Source: Diploscapter coronatus
Taxonomy: Eukaryota > Nematoda > Chromadorea > Rhabditida > Rhabditidae
Assembly: GCA_964036155.1 (NCBI GenBank)
Contig: OZ038423.1
Span: forward strand, 66,417,249-66,481,248
Direction: 5' to 3'
DNA length: 64,000 nucleotides
In this document: positions 1-13,300 of the stretch, in pieces
Position numbering within the stretch: position 1 is the stretch's first letter
Layout: the number at the start of each line of letters is the position of its first letter
Notes under the pieces: model-generated
Told to the model about the DNA's origin: nothing
What the model saw: only the letters and a program-made list of their open reading frames with translations
Databases searched by the model: none
Translations under genes and position numbers: made by a program

Positions 1-1356
1 GGTGTGAATCTGCTAAATTTTGGCTCAGAACTTGGTACGTAAGGATCTGAAATGTGAAAATCAAGCTAAATTGACATTCCGATAAGAGCTCGCCTCTGGC
101 ATGGACTAAATACGCGACCAACAGAACTGAAATAGCAATTGATGAGATCATGACTGATTAGAATGAATAGGCGAATTTTTGATAACAATGAAGAATGCGG
201 TGAATATGCTAGCAGCTAGTGGATGAATTGGATGATGAATAAGATATTGCCGTGCATTCGATACTTCGATACCAGCAATGAACGATGAGAAATGCAGGAA
301 TGTAGAAGAGATGAAAAGCCCATAAATATCCAGTTTGAGTAGGCATTGATCGTAAAGAAACTGATGGAGGCAAAGTATGCAAATTGACGAGGAGAAGGCA
401 GACGCTGACAGGAGTCATATGGAAAAAAACAACTGCATGAGAGTATGAGAATATGCAAGCATGAAAAAGCCTCGAAGTATGAGAACAGTAGTCATTCTCT
501 ATTGTCCAATGTCAACCTTATTTTTCCCAGTCATAATGTTCGCAGGGAATTTTTTTAAAATATAATTATGAGAAAAAGTCATGATCACAATATTCTGCGA
601 TTATTTCATGATATAAAATAGTTACGAAGATTTGCTCGAAATAAGTTACGAATTTGAATGTGCTTGCTTCACCTGTGATCATATAATTGATATTTTTGAA
701 ACTGAGGATAGCCCGTGAGAAATAGCGAATTACAATAATCGTCAGAAAATTTCGCTTTGATAAGTTCATCAAAAATTTGATCCCTTAATTTCGAAACGAA
801 TAATCGTGTTCGTACTTTTACAATCTGTCAACATTTAACTTCTCAAATTAACATTAAATTAAGTGTATATATAAAGTATTTATTTAGAAATAGATTGTGA
901 CGAAGAACAGACGACTTTCAAAATGCCACTAAAGTAGCGATAAAGCTGGAATAAATCTGAAAGTAGAAGCATTTGTGTGTCATATTTAGACGTATTTAGA
1001 TTTGTCGATATAGATTTCAAGTGATGACGAAAATTATGTAATCGAAGTCGCATAATTTTGAATGAAAGGATATTTTCCAGGAAATGAGATTCTTTGGTGG
1101 AATGTGTGAAAGAAGAGGAGATCAAAGAATAGAAATTTCAAGAAAACACAGAAACTGAATAAAAATTAGATAAGTGTATATGGCTTAGTGACAGTAAATC
1201 TTTAATGGGCACTTTTGTCAGGGTATCTTGTTAGATTATTTACAGGGTCAGAAACAATAATGATAGAGTTTATGAATGAATCCAAGTAAATTCAATTCAT
1301 TTTATCAAAAATCTAAGTCAGAATGTCCTCGTTTAGAAACGATAATCACATGTTAT
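1..1356. other. Intergenic, no convincing gene
   Basis: AT-rich sequence with only short open frames (up to about 80 codons) that lack splice-site support and recognisable protein character. The right part must hold the 3' UTR of the minus-strand MADF-BESS gene that ends at 1357. No RNA gene or repeat was recognised. Confidence 0.5.
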
Positions 1357-3342
1357 TCAGCTCCATCCAAGCTCATTTTGGGAATCCCGAATCATGTCCG
1401 AAATCCGCCACTGCAATCGCATTGCTGTGTTTCGAGATCGTTCATGGCTCAATCTGAAAATATTTTGATAATAGCATTGAGTAAGGTTGACTAGAAATAA
1501 GAGATTGACGAAGTGTTAGAAAAAAAAAAACGCAACGAAGAAAAGTACCGTGAAAAATCGGCAGGACCATTGAAGGCAATTCAGAATGTTTAAATAATAT
1601 TGAAGATTTAATTAATTTCTTAAAAAAAAATTATACCTCCTCAGCTGATCAGCTACCAGTTCCCCAAAAATGTCGAAATTGTCTCGCATCATAATGGGCG
1701 TTTGAGGAAGTGCTGAAACCATCGCTCTGGCTGATGGAGTGCTGTTGGTGTGAGAAGATGAACGGTGATGACTCGGCTGAAGATGTCAGGATAAAAAAAT
1801 GAAAATCGTTTCTATTTCAATGATTTATTCTTTCATTTTTCCCATCTTAAATATTAATTTTCAAAATATCTAAAATCGCTTCTAAAAATCACTTACCCTC
1901 TTCCTTCTCGGCTCATCCTCATCGCTTCCAGTGCCCTGATCGTAACTGTGCTTCTCTCCGAGAGATTTCTTTGAAGGTGGCTGAAAATAAGCTCGTCATA
2001 CCTTTGTAGCAATCTCTTTCCCTTACCATATAAACGGACTGCTCGTTGATTCCATTGAAGTTTTTTGAGTTCGATGAGCTCGCCGCAGGTGGAGGTGATT
2101 CTTCGTGTCCAGCATTCGCTTTGGCTTTGTCGCGTTCTTCAATCAGCTGAAATTATCGATAGTTTCTTTTACCTTAAGAAGAAATATTCTCGATACTCAA
2201 TAATTAAATACGTCAGAATGTCTTCCAAATGTTTGACAGCGAAAAACTGTTTATACATTGCAGTTATGCCAACATCTTAGCCAAACTTGTTCATTTTTGT
2301 TGTAAATTATTTTCCAAATTAGACAAAATTCAAGTTTCTTGATAATGGCAATATGATTTATAAAATTACCTGTTCACATTGATTCAGAATAGGCGCCATT
2401 ATGCTACTGGATGTGGCACTTTGATTGCTGGCATCTGGAGAAGAATGAGGTGGGTGATCATCCAGCGCATTCAAAACCTTCGATTCCGGCCTCACCATTC
2501 CTAGTCTAAAATAAGGGGCTATGGGAATAATTCGAGAGCGAAGACTTATACCCATGTTGCTGTTGCAACGATGCAATGTCCAGGAAACCGCCCTGTGCAT
2601 CGCTTCTAGGATGCTTCTCGACGAGGAAAGACAACATCCGATAGAACTTCCACGTCGGTTCTTTCAGGGGGTCATCCGAGTATCTGCAAATTTTAGGTCA
2701 ACATTTAATCAATCAATGCGAGTAATAACTTGATGGAGTGCTTTATGCTATCTTTAAAAGAGAAAAATGCGAAGATCAAAGTTCTTCGATGCCAAGCCTG
2801 GAGAGAATAGGTTGCTAGAAGCCATCTACGATGAGAATATTTAAACTACGCAATTTCGCATGCTCCGATTTCAATCAGCATAATCTTTCTGAGGAATGAT
2901 AACTGTCTTCGTTTATTTCTACGCTTTATAAAATTGCAGAAAAACTCACTTTCCTTCCATGAGCCATCTCTGCTTCCGAATAAAGGTGTCCTTCAAATTC
3001 TTCCATTGCGACCTAATGTCATCAACTGAAACTCACAAAGCTTTTGAAGTACTTCTCCAATGAAAATTACTTGTAAAATCAGTTGCAGGTTGAAAGTGTT
3101 CATTCATAATCGCAGCAATCTCTTGAAATGCTAGCAGTTTCGCTGTTTTCAGTGATCCATCTTGAGATAGCACCTTGTCCCAGAGTAGCTATAATGGTTT
3201 TTGTTGAAAAATTGGAATACAATAATTTTATAAATGCTTGCTCAAAATACAATAGTTTTGAAATAAATTTATAGAAATTTACCTTTCGACCTTGAATTTC
3301 CCTGATGAGAAACGATCGAGAGGCATCTGTCCATTGCGCCAT
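1357..3342 (-). CDS. MADF-BESS domain transcription regulator
   Basis: Nine exons join in phase into about 320 residues. The N-terminal ~105 residues are a MADF domain (Myb/SANT-like, Adf-1 type): FLIREIQGRK, then LLWDKVL, then DDIRSQWKNLKDTFIRK, then EPTWKFYRMLSFL. The middle is low in complexity (Ser, Pro, His, a GSDEDEPRRKR acidic-basic stretch). The C-terminus, FGELVADQLRRLSHERSRNT followed by AMRLQWRISDMI, has the form of a BESS motif. MADF binds DNA and BESS mediates protein contacts, so a nuclear sequence-specific regulator is likely. The start is the first ATG (3340-3342) after a TTTTCAG acceptor at 3352-3358, which could be a trans-splice site; an upstream coding exon is not excluded. 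One intron is only about 46 bp. The gene is divergent from the bestrophin gene. The exact target is unknown. Confidence 0.85.
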
Positions 3343-5949
3343 TGCCAATGGCTGAAAACAGTGCTTGTTGTGCGAAATTTATTCAAAAAATTATGTATAG
3401 GATAAAACGAAGTTTTCGAGATCTTTTATGCGTGATATCGTTGCTCAAATAGCTCTTTTTACGAATTATCAAACATGGCCATAGATTCCAAGTCAAGAAA
3501 GACCTCAACCGTCAAAAGAATGACCGGAACATTATGGGAAGTATGGGAAACATGAAAATTCCTACAAAATCATATATAAAATCAATATGAACCCAGTCGA
3601 AGTGCGATGCTTGTCGAGTGTCGCTGGGTCGTCTCTGGCAGCGAACCGCATCGCAGCCGCGACGCTCGCGCGAATCTGTATCTCTACACTCTCTCCCTTC
3701 CCCGTTCTCTATCGTTGTCTCTCTCTTCTCGCTCTTTCTCGCCCTCGCGAAAAGGCGTCGGAAAGAAAGAAAGAAGAGAAAAAGAAAGTCGCCGAGAGAA
3801 GGGGTCACAATAGGAAGGCGGCTTAGGCATATTTAATCGATCATGCGAGTTTGAAATATTTTTTCGCTCTTGGCTTATTCTTTATGATTTTAAAAACGAC
3901 AAAGCTAGAAAACGCCAAATGAGTTTACGGGATTGATACTCATGCAAAAGAGTTTATATCAGTGTGATTAAGGAGATTTATCCGAACAGAATAACCCGAG
4001 AAAATATTTTCATCATCGTTGTGTTCGGCATTTATAATTAAAAGAACGGTGAAACATGTGGTAGGCAAATCGATATCGTAGTTTCAGAATCCGTTAGCAC
4101 CTTTCCGGCACAAGTATTTATTTTTAAGATACGTTTGTTTCCGATATCCAAAAATCGCGATTTTTGAGGGTTTTGGGAAGTTTCCACCTACAAAGTTTGA
4201 GTAAAAAATCCAAAGAGTATCATACAAAAACAATTTTGCACAATTATCAACTAGGAACCCAGCAGGATGGATCGGAAGAAGATGGCCGAAAATTTCGAGC
4301 GCATACTTCGAATGCTAATTTTGGCATTCTGGCATTTCTAATTATCCATAAAAAAAATCTATGCAGTCTTCATTTCTCTCCCCTACCATCCTTCACTCTA
4401 CTTCACATGGCATGAGGGCTTGAAGGCTTCAGATTTCCAAATAACCCATTCAAATATGTATTTTAGAATTGGAAGGATCTACCAAGAGGTTTTTTTTCCA
4501 AAATCGGTAAATTCTATTTCGAGGTTCTTCGACGTCCCTAATGCATCGAGGCAATATAATTTTTACTATAAACTCATGATAAAAATAAGGTTTTCAGGTA
4601 ACCTACATTGATATTACTTTGGATTGTTTTCTTCACGATTTTAATGGTGTGAAAGATCTCACGAAGTTCAAAATGTACAAATTTTCGGTGGCTCTGGCCA
4701 AAATGGAAATCTACGATCTCAAAATACCTTTCAAATCAATTTCTACAATGGCAATATAAATAGACATCTTTATCAAAATACTTTGTTCAAATATTCATTG
4801 GTTAGTAAGAGCGAGCACTTATGAATGACCCAAATATGCAGGTGTCAAATATTCACCGATTATCATACATCTAACAAATAACTAAATAGGCAATATACTT
4901 TCCTGAACTTTCAAGTTTCATCGTGACTTATCTACTCTTTTCTCAATTTATCTTCCAATTTATCACCTATTCAAGTTTCTCGACTCTTCAATTGTCCCAT
5001 ATCAATTGCGACCAGCCTTATCGGAAACTGACAGATTTCGCACTCAACCTCTTCTCAATCTTATACCTTGCACTATTCTTATCCATATCTAGAAATCGAT
5101 AAGTTATCTCAAAATGTTTCTGAACTGAAATATGATATTGTATTTAGTAGCGATTAGATAAATGAGTTTTAGGAAAAATTAATTTAGCTACTTTTGTAGC
5201 TCTGAATATAGCTAAATTTCTCTAGTTCCCTAGAATTGCTCATAGATTTTATTTTGAAAGTTAGAGCATTTTTGGTCATTTTTTGCCATGAACGTGATGT
5301 CTCATGTCGACAATAGAACGCAACTTCTATGCTTTATTTGTCTCCAATACTTCGATTTTTCTGCATTCTCAGTTTGCCTTTTATAGTTTCATGCTATGCA
5401 ATAAATTCTATCGAATGTCATGTTATTAAAACATAATGCTATTAAAATTACGTGTACTTCTGACAGAAATTCCGTCTTATCAGAGTGCCCTCAATATTTG
5501 CCGTGTGAAAATAAATTGCTGTCCTTTCTAACCGCACTTAATTTCGTTGTTCCGCTCCAACTGCGATTTCAATGAAGATCACAGCCTAATAGTCGAAAAT
5601 TCGTCTCTAGTTTGCAATTCGAACGTACCCAGTTTTGCATAATGATTTATTGAAAATCTTTTTCACTATTTCCACTGATTTAGTCATTCCCTTCTTTGTA
5701 ATTGTTTCCCAATTTCTGTCATCAATGACCTTTCCCAAATCGCATTTTCATTGCTGTTCCCCGAAACCAGACAAACGCGATTCAGTTAGTTAGGAAAAAG
5801 TGGGAGTAAGATGCGCGAAACTGCCACATTCTTCACTGCGAATTTTTCGATCTCACGCCGCGATTACTAAATTCTTATTGTTGTGTTCTTCGTTTTTCTG
5901 ATAAATTTGTATCAAATAGTTTCCAAGAATTTGCTCTCTTCAGGAAAAA
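3343..5949. other. Intergenic between divergent genes
   Basis: About 2.6 kb separating the divergent MADF-BESS and bestrophin genes, so it should contain both promoters. Apart from the pyrimidine/purine tract at 3674-3811 it is AT-rich with no convincing open frame. A CTCTTCAG acceptor-like site at 5936-5943 sits just before the bestrophin ATG. Confidence 0.5.
3674..3811. promoter_or_regulatory. CT-rich then GA-rich tract, probable promoter
   Basis: A pyrimidine-rich run (CTCTCTCCCTTCCCC, TCTCTCTCTTCTCGCTC) switches sharply near 3755 to a purine-rich run (GGAAAGAAAGAAAGAAGAG and onwards). A GC-rich stretch (CGCATCGCAGCCGCGACG) precedes it in otherwise AT-rich DNA. It lies about 330-470 bases upstream of the MADF-BESS start. 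Overlapping open frames on both strands here are a by-product of the skewed composition. A promoter role is inference from position and composition. Confidence 0.4.
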
Positions 5950-8428
5950 ATGACAATCTCATATTCTGGCAATTTTGTGAGGTTGTTATTACGTTGGAAA
6001 GGATCGATTTGGCGATCAACCTGGAGGTCAGGCATAAAATACTTTTGAATTAGGGATACAACAAAATTGTATTTCTGACGATAGTCCGCCCTAGATCTGA
6101 TTCTGGCAACAAATGACATTTTGAAGTTGTATTGCTATTTAGAGAACTCGTCGGATATCTGCTAATCTATTATGCAATTCGTCTGTTCTACCTTAAAGGA
6201 ATAGATTTGATTGCGGATGACGAGAATAACGCGAAAGACATGAGGAGCAAATTCGAGGCGTTCTGTCGCAAATGCGACGGATATACGAAATTGATTCCTC
6301 TAACATTTTTGCTGGGTTTCTACGTCAGTAATGGTAAATTTGTTAGCTAGCTCGCATGAAGAGAACTTCTTTTCGTTTACAGTGGTATCGAGATGGTGGC
6401 AGCAGTTCCAGAATCTCAACTGGTATTTAACTAATTTTGAAAAATTTCTTGGATATCAAAAATTAGCTTTTCAAAAACAGGTGGTTTTATGGGTATGGGT
6501 AATTGGTTTCGACTCGAGAACTATACCAAACAAAACTATAATGTAGAGAGAGTACATGCAAAAAACCGTACTCAATGTGGATGAAAAATAAAAAGTTATT
6601 AAAAAAATAAAATAGGGAGATAAACTTGAAACACCCTGTATTTGAACTTCAGGCCAGAAGATCTCCTCGCGGTGTTATGCACGTTCCTGCATGCGAACGA
6701 TGAAAAGTCCCAAAAGCGACGACACGCAATCGCTCGATATCTGAATCTGTCAGCTATATTGGCTTTGTAGGATAAATTTTGCTGAAGAAATTATTTAATC
6801 TCAGTGATTCAGACGAGACGTCTCAAGCAAAGTCCGTCTTCGGTTTCCTCACATTTCGACCTTCGTCACGACTGGTCTTCTAACGGAAAAGGAGTTCGAC
6901 AAGTTGCAGAAGATTGAAGTGAGAATCATGGCTGTTCGGGATTTTTATAATGGACTATGACAAAAGTTCGCTTTCTGTTCTGATTTCGAAATAGCGAAAA
7001 ACGAAAACTCAATTCCGATTTCAAATTTTACATAATTGAAAAATCATAACACACCTGGTAAGACAATTTAAAAATCGTCAATCATCAACTCGATCAATTG
7101 AAGTTTTGCTCAACGCAAGAAAGAACTATGAAAAGGATTCCTCTATTCTCATTTTCTAATCATCATTACCAAAATACGTAGTTGTGATTGAACTAGACCG
7201 ATTTAGAAGTCAATTTGATATAAATCTCATTTTAGAACGAATGTGAGAATATTCGTTGGATGACTCCTCTGCATTGGGTTCAACAAATCGTTAGGAAGGA
7301 AGAAGAGGTTAAATTTGAACCTAAAATTGAAAAAGTAGCGCTTTTTCAGGAAAATAAACCAACAGCTGGATTGATGGGAGCCTTCCTGACGGAACTCAAA
7401 ACGTTCCGTCAAAATCTCCGCCGACTTTACGTCTATGACTGGATTAATGTCCCACTTGGTAGAGTGCTATAAATTTATTCAATTGCAGATTTTTCTATAC
7501 AGCAATTTGATCTGATGGTTCTGTTCAAGATATTATCTGAAAACTTGAACTGAATTTTGGATCTGATAGCTACTTTCTAATGGAACCCATTGCAGTTTAC
7601 ACACAAGTAAGCGTTTTCAATTAGATTTGTTCCAACATAACAATACTATGTAAATATGTTGCATTTTTAAAAACTACCTTAGGTGGCTTGCGTTGCTACC
7701 TACGCATTCTTCATGTTCAGTTTGTTTGGACGACAAACGCTTCTTCCCGATATCGAAAGTGGAAAGGTGAGATAAATTCATTCTTTATGGAATAAGACTT
7801 TCGATTTAGGAGATCGATATTTATTTTCCTATTTTTGCTACTGTGCAGTTTCTGTTTTTTGTGGGGTAATTTTAAATCATTTACAAATTATCATTTTTCT
7901 TCCTTCATAGATGGTTCAAAGTCGGACAAGATCTCATGCGACCATGGGGACATGGTTTGAAATTTTCATACATCAAAAAAATCTAAAAAGTTAAAGACGA
8001 AGATGATTATGAGGTTAATTATCTGATCGATAGAAACATGGCTGTCTCGTTTGCAATCATCAATAGACTTCAAACTGAAGAAATAGGTAAGAAAGCAAGA
8101 AAAATAAAACGAATCCTTTCAAAGCTAATAGACGTTTTTTGGCTCTAGTAACAATATTTTTCCCATCAATTAGACAACGCTTTCAAGAATCCACTAAAAA
8201 ACGATTAAAAATGAATGAATTGGATAAAATTTAGACGAATCTGAAGAAGATGATTTTTGGAAGAATCGAGGATCGCAACTCCCAGTCCTGCCGCACACCT
8301 TGCAGAGCAGGAAACTGCGCGAACATGCACCCAAACTGCACTCCTACGTACCTATTGGAGCTCAAGAAACGAAAGAAATGGGAAATGTCCAGTCCAAATG
8401 TTGCAGCATTGAGCAGAGGAAACGGTAA
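5950..8428 (+). CDS. Bestrophin-family anion channel
   Basis: About 12 exons give roughly 409 residues. Bestrophins are pentameric calcium-gated chloride/anion channels of the plasma membrane. Family features in order: an N-terminal [11 protein letters not shown]; the neck segment [12 protein letters not shown], with I, F and F at the positions corresponding to human BEST1 I76, F80 and F84; [14 protein letters not shown]; the [15 protein letters not shown] helix; [16 protein letters not shown]; and the acidic calcium clasp [15 protein letters not shown]. The first five exons sum to exactly 176 codons, which supports the phases. Intron 1 uses GTCAGG and the intron before DEDDYE uses GTTTGA, both weak donors. 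The final TAA is at 8426-8428; a possible further intron (GTAAAA to TTTCCAG) would replace the last residue or two with a short tail (…RDLHW). The start ATG follows a probable trans-splice acceptor. Confidence 0.92.
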
Positions 8429-10326
8429 AAACACTTTTGATTGAAAAAAGCATCATTTTATTTCCAGAGATCTGCATTGGTGATTCGAATGAATTCTTGC
8501 GCACTGCCATATTGTTAAAGTTATGCAATATCTCCAAAAATGATCGAAATCTCACTTGGATATCAATTTTGTTTCTTATTATCGATTGTTTGTTAAAATT
8601 TATCTTGAAAAAAGTTGAAATCTGAAATTACTTGTGCCTATATATTTGTAGTCAATTGTAACTAGAGAGGTCAATTCATTTTCCAAAATTGGTCGGATTG
8701 AGTAAATTTGATATCAGGATGATTGGCGAGTTTGTGACAAACTCAACTCTTTTAGATTTTCAAAAACGGTCCATCCTATCGAGAGTTATGATCATTCGAG
8801 TTTCGGCGTCGTTCATGCCTTCAGAAGGCCTTTTTCGAAAAACTGACGGCGCCATCATTTCGGGTGTATTTTATTGCCCTATTTCGTATTCTGGTTTCAT
8901 GAATTTATCGACCAATTAACGGGGTAATTAACTATAATTGAAGCGTCGAAAAATTTCATGCGTTCTTTCTCTCGCTTGAAAGAGGAGACTTGGCCTCTAT
9001 GTTTACTTGCATAATGCTAGAAATCTTTATCCAACGCCTCCCGAACATTTCAACCTCCCATCATTTCTTCCATCTTATTCCTTTTTCCTGATTCAGTTCC
9101 CACTCCTATCGTATTTCAGCGTTTCAAGCTCTTCCATTTCTACCTTCTGGTATTTCATCGCTTTCGCTCTTCAATGGATCTCGAGATTTCAGACAATTTG
9201 GGGAATCCTCTAATCGAATTTTAAGGTGTAAACTAGGAAAGCCGTTTGGAGTAAATTTTGAGATGTCTCTTCTTGCAGCTCATCAGAATAACATTTACTT
9301 CTAATGGGTCTTCAATCCGAGTTGTTTTGAGTTCCCAATTCAATGAGTTTCAGCTCATGATTTACTCTGATGCATTAGATTTCAGATATGACTTTCCTAT
9401 AATGCTATCTTAATTTTTAAAAATATATTGCAACATTATCATCTGAAAAGCGATGTCGACACTAGCTTCCTCGTCTTTTGAGTTTAAATTAGACAACATC
9501 TAAGAAAGTCTCGTATATTTAGGGAGCTCTTTAATTTGCATTTGACATATTCATTGCATCTTTCTCTAGATATTTTGTGTCTCTGAATTAAAAAGTGATA
9601 TTCTGATCTTCATATAAAAATCTCCAGGCTTGCAAGATAAATTATGAGCTCTTGTTAGATTTCTAAAGTTGCATTTCGGGTTTTATTCTAATCTTATTCT
9701 CGGATCTAAATTCGTCCCATGGCGACTAGTCAATTTGTCACTTGCTCATTCTTTCATTCCTTTACGGCTCGAAACCTTCCTTCTTCGAGTATTTTTTATT
9801 TCTTCAGTTTTTGCTAGTGCATTTTGATCTGGATATTATTTGCCTAAACCACGTTAGACTCTATTTGCATTCGCGTTGGATGACATGTTGTGATTTTCAG
9901 GCCAAATTTTAATTTTATAGCTTAAAAATATCGTTGATCTATTCCACGATCGTCTTTCAATATTTATTTTCTCGATTTTCGATCGAATTCTCAAGTACTT
10001 TATCCATTTATCCCGTGTTCGATTAGGCAAACAGTTGTGCAGAAATTTATCCCATACCTTTTGTCTTTCGAGTGAATAAGATTTTCAGTTATCACTCTTT
10101 ACTTTTCACATCATTTTTTTGTTATTTCGAACTGTTTTTAAAATAGCGTGAATTTTGAAATTATTATTGTTGGAGATTTAAAAAAAAATCTTATTTTTCT
10201 GTTGCAATCTTTTATTCCTTAACGAATTGTCGAACTAATGACTCTATTCAGGAATTCAGAAAACATCACTGGCATATGGGAGTTGTGATGTAATTCAAAT
10301 TCTGTCAATCCAACAACATTTAGCAG
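8429..10326. other. Intergenic, holds one MITE copy
   Basis: AT-rich spacer between the bestrophin and pseudokinase genes. The only recognisable structure is the inverted-repeat element at 8665-8997. An open frame at 9007-9213 is hydrophobic and CT-biased without splice or family support and is not called. Confidence 0.5.
8665..8997 (+). mobile_element. MITE-like element, copy 1
   Basis: About 333 bp that is closely matched, in inverted orientation, by 12357-12694. Ends are related inverted repeats (GAGAGGTCAA at left; GAGGCCAAGTCTCC reading inward from the right). The flanks show TA on both sides (8663-8664 and 8998-8999), compatible with TA-target insertion. It has no coding capacity. The superfamily is not certain. 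Confidence 0.7.
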
Positions 10327-13300
10327 ATGTTTCGTGTCCTGGTTCTACTTTTGCCTGTCTTCCTCTTTTTCCGTCAAATTCTCACAACACTCTCTCTGCC
10401 TGATTCGTGCGAATGTGGAAAGCTATCCAAATGCATACAATCTGCAAAAATCCTCTCCGAGGGTATATTTTTGGAAAGAAAATAGAAGCAAAGACAAAAA
10501 ATGCAGGAAGCCTCCAATATCTGCAGCACATCGACAAGGGTCCGTCCATGATCGAAGCAAACTTACTCGTCAACATTCTCGGGATTCCCAGACATGAACA
10601 CGATAATTTCGTAGTGTTGCCAGTAAGTGTTCGAAATTTTCCTATCTCTAAACTCTGCACAGAAATACTTTTTGACGTAAAGAAAAAGAATATTTTTACT
10701 GGTAAAAGTCGAAATACACACGAGAAGGAAGGCGTTCTTCCCTGGATTTATCTCAAACTGAACATTTCAACAATGAAAGACTGATCTTCTCAGTTTTCAA
10801 ATTTCAGAACGATTCAATTTCATTCGACTGGCTTCCCGAGAGCCACGATGTGATCGAGTCATCCCGCTCCCAGCCTCTGCTCACCCACTCCATTCTGCTC
10901 GATGCAGCTGCCACTCCAATGCACACCACACGAATCACTGTCCTCTTCGATGAAATCAACATGAGGCTGAGATCACAGTATAAAATTTCGGTTAGTCAAC
11001 ATTTTCTCTTTGAATTTTCATCTAGCATTCAGTCAGAAAGGAAAATTATAAGAGTGATCCGCAAATGAAAATTTTAATCTAAAACTGATAAAAAAAACTA
11101 GATCAGACTCAAGATTTTAGCTGAAAATTTTGGTCTAGTTCGCTCTTAGAATTTATCTCCTTCCAAATTTGGCAATTTCTATCAGTTTTATCGCTTGTTT
11201 GCCAAATTGTTAGAAAAGGCTAGATTTCAATAATTTATTCTCGAATCTCGTGATATGCTCATTTAAGATCACAATAGAACAATTCAATATATAGAAAAAA
11301 ACACATTCGATAAAATCACCAAGGATGAATTCTCCTGAGCTTCCTTCCTCCCCTTTTGCCCCTGTGAATTCCAGTCTTTCTGATGAAGATCGTGTCGCCC
11401 TCCGTGTCGAAATCCCTTCTGCTCAGTCGGAATCGATGCATCTTCCCCAGAGCAGTCTTGATCATGCACCACAGCTCTTCCTCTGCTAACAAATCATTAT
11501 AGTCAAAATAGGTACAACAGAAAATTCCTAACCTAAATCCTCCACACAATCCCGTCCGTCGTCGAGATCAATACCACGGTGACCATCACACTCAAGACGC
11601 AGTCTGCTTCCACCACCCAACTCGTTGATCACCTGAATTGTAAAACATGACGTTTAGTTTTCATGGTTGGAGATCTTGAAAATTTCGTCTAGTTCTACTA
11701 TCACCTGTCCCAAAGTTGGCATTTTTACAGCAATATTAGATTATCAATTTATCTCCAATCTTGATGGTTTTTAAGATGTTAAAAGTATAAATTCTTACTC
11801 GAAAACTCCTTCGAGAATGAGCGCTGACTGCAGCAATGAAAGCGAATACTGTGAGTAAAATAGTAATAGAAATGTTCATTTTGGGATAATTTATGAAGAT
11901 ACAGGAGCAGATAGCTTGATTCTGAAAGCCAAAACCGCGAACTTTTATACAGTCGCCCTGAGGCTATTTTCCACCCTCGCGGAACAAGAACCACTTTCCA
12001 TGAGCAAACAAAAGCGCGATCGCGTAGAAAGTGATGTCATAACTGGAGAAGCTAGAAACGAAAATACGATACAGATATTTAGAGTTTCATTTGAATTATA
12101 CTATGTAGATGCGTTTTATGACTTCATAATTTTTTGCAAGTCTATTTTACATATTAGGTTTAAATAGTGTGGAGGAATTTTGGCAATATCTTCTTAACGA
12201 ACATTTTAAGATTTACGAATTTATTGCATTTAAATATCTTCAGAGTCGAGTATTTCACGCTACGTTGTTTCGACTTGATCAATATTTCGATAGCTCTTAT
12301 TTTTAACTAAATTTCCTCCAAGACTCGATTCTGTTGTAGATGTGTGCTCAAAGATAGAGTGGTCAAGTGTTCCCTTTTCAAGCGAGAGAAAGAACGCATG
12401 AAATTTTTCGACGCTTCAATTATAGTTAATTACCCCGTTAATTGGTCGATAAATTCATGAAACCAGAATACCAAATAGGGCAATGAAATACACCCGAAAT
12501 GATGGCGTCGTCGGTTTTTCGAAAAAGGCCTTCTGAAGGCATGAACGACGTCGAAACTCGAATGATCATAACTCTCGATAGGATGGACCGTTTTTGAAAA
12601 TCTAAAAGAGTATTAAGTTTGTCACAAACTCGCCAATCATCCTGATATCAAATTTATTCCATTCAGCCTATTTTGAAACACCACTTGGCCGCTCAACTCA
12701 AAGAACACTCTTCTCTTTGTCTGTGATCTTTCGTGACTTTTCTTTCCGGTCCTTCTTCAGTGGCTTCACGCGGTCAAAAGACAGTGACATCAGCGCAAAA
12801 TACAGGAGCGCAATGTTTGTGATCGTAGTGTGGTGATCACATACGATTGCTTATGATGTTGATCTTGTCTCCGAGTAAAAATTATCAATTTCAGATCCAC
12901 TCAATCTACAATGTTGCATGCAATGAAATGGTTCAACTTGAACATCCGGGCTCATTGAAGTTGGTTCTGGCTTGTGAGAAAGTACGGGGAGCGAATTGTC
13001 AGAATGCTATCAAAGGTATTGAATACGCGAGTAAATGAGCATGTAATATTTCCCAGTAAATTAAAAAAAAAAAAACTAAAATAGTTATGATATAATTAGA
13101 TTTTTATTGAATGCTTCTTGCAGTAGATTACCATCCGCAGTGCAATGTTGACATGAAATACAGCACCCGAGTGTTTGAAGCTGACGGCAAAGGAGAAGCG
13201 GAGATATTTGTGGCCGTGAATGACACTCATTATGAGGGAGCAAAGTATTTCATCGCTTATTATGGTATTATTTTTAAAATAATTATTTATAATATACTAC

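Noticed and set aside
3512..3836. Several overlapping frames on both strands
   Set aside because: They arise from the CT/GA-skewed tract, which lacks stop codons by composition.
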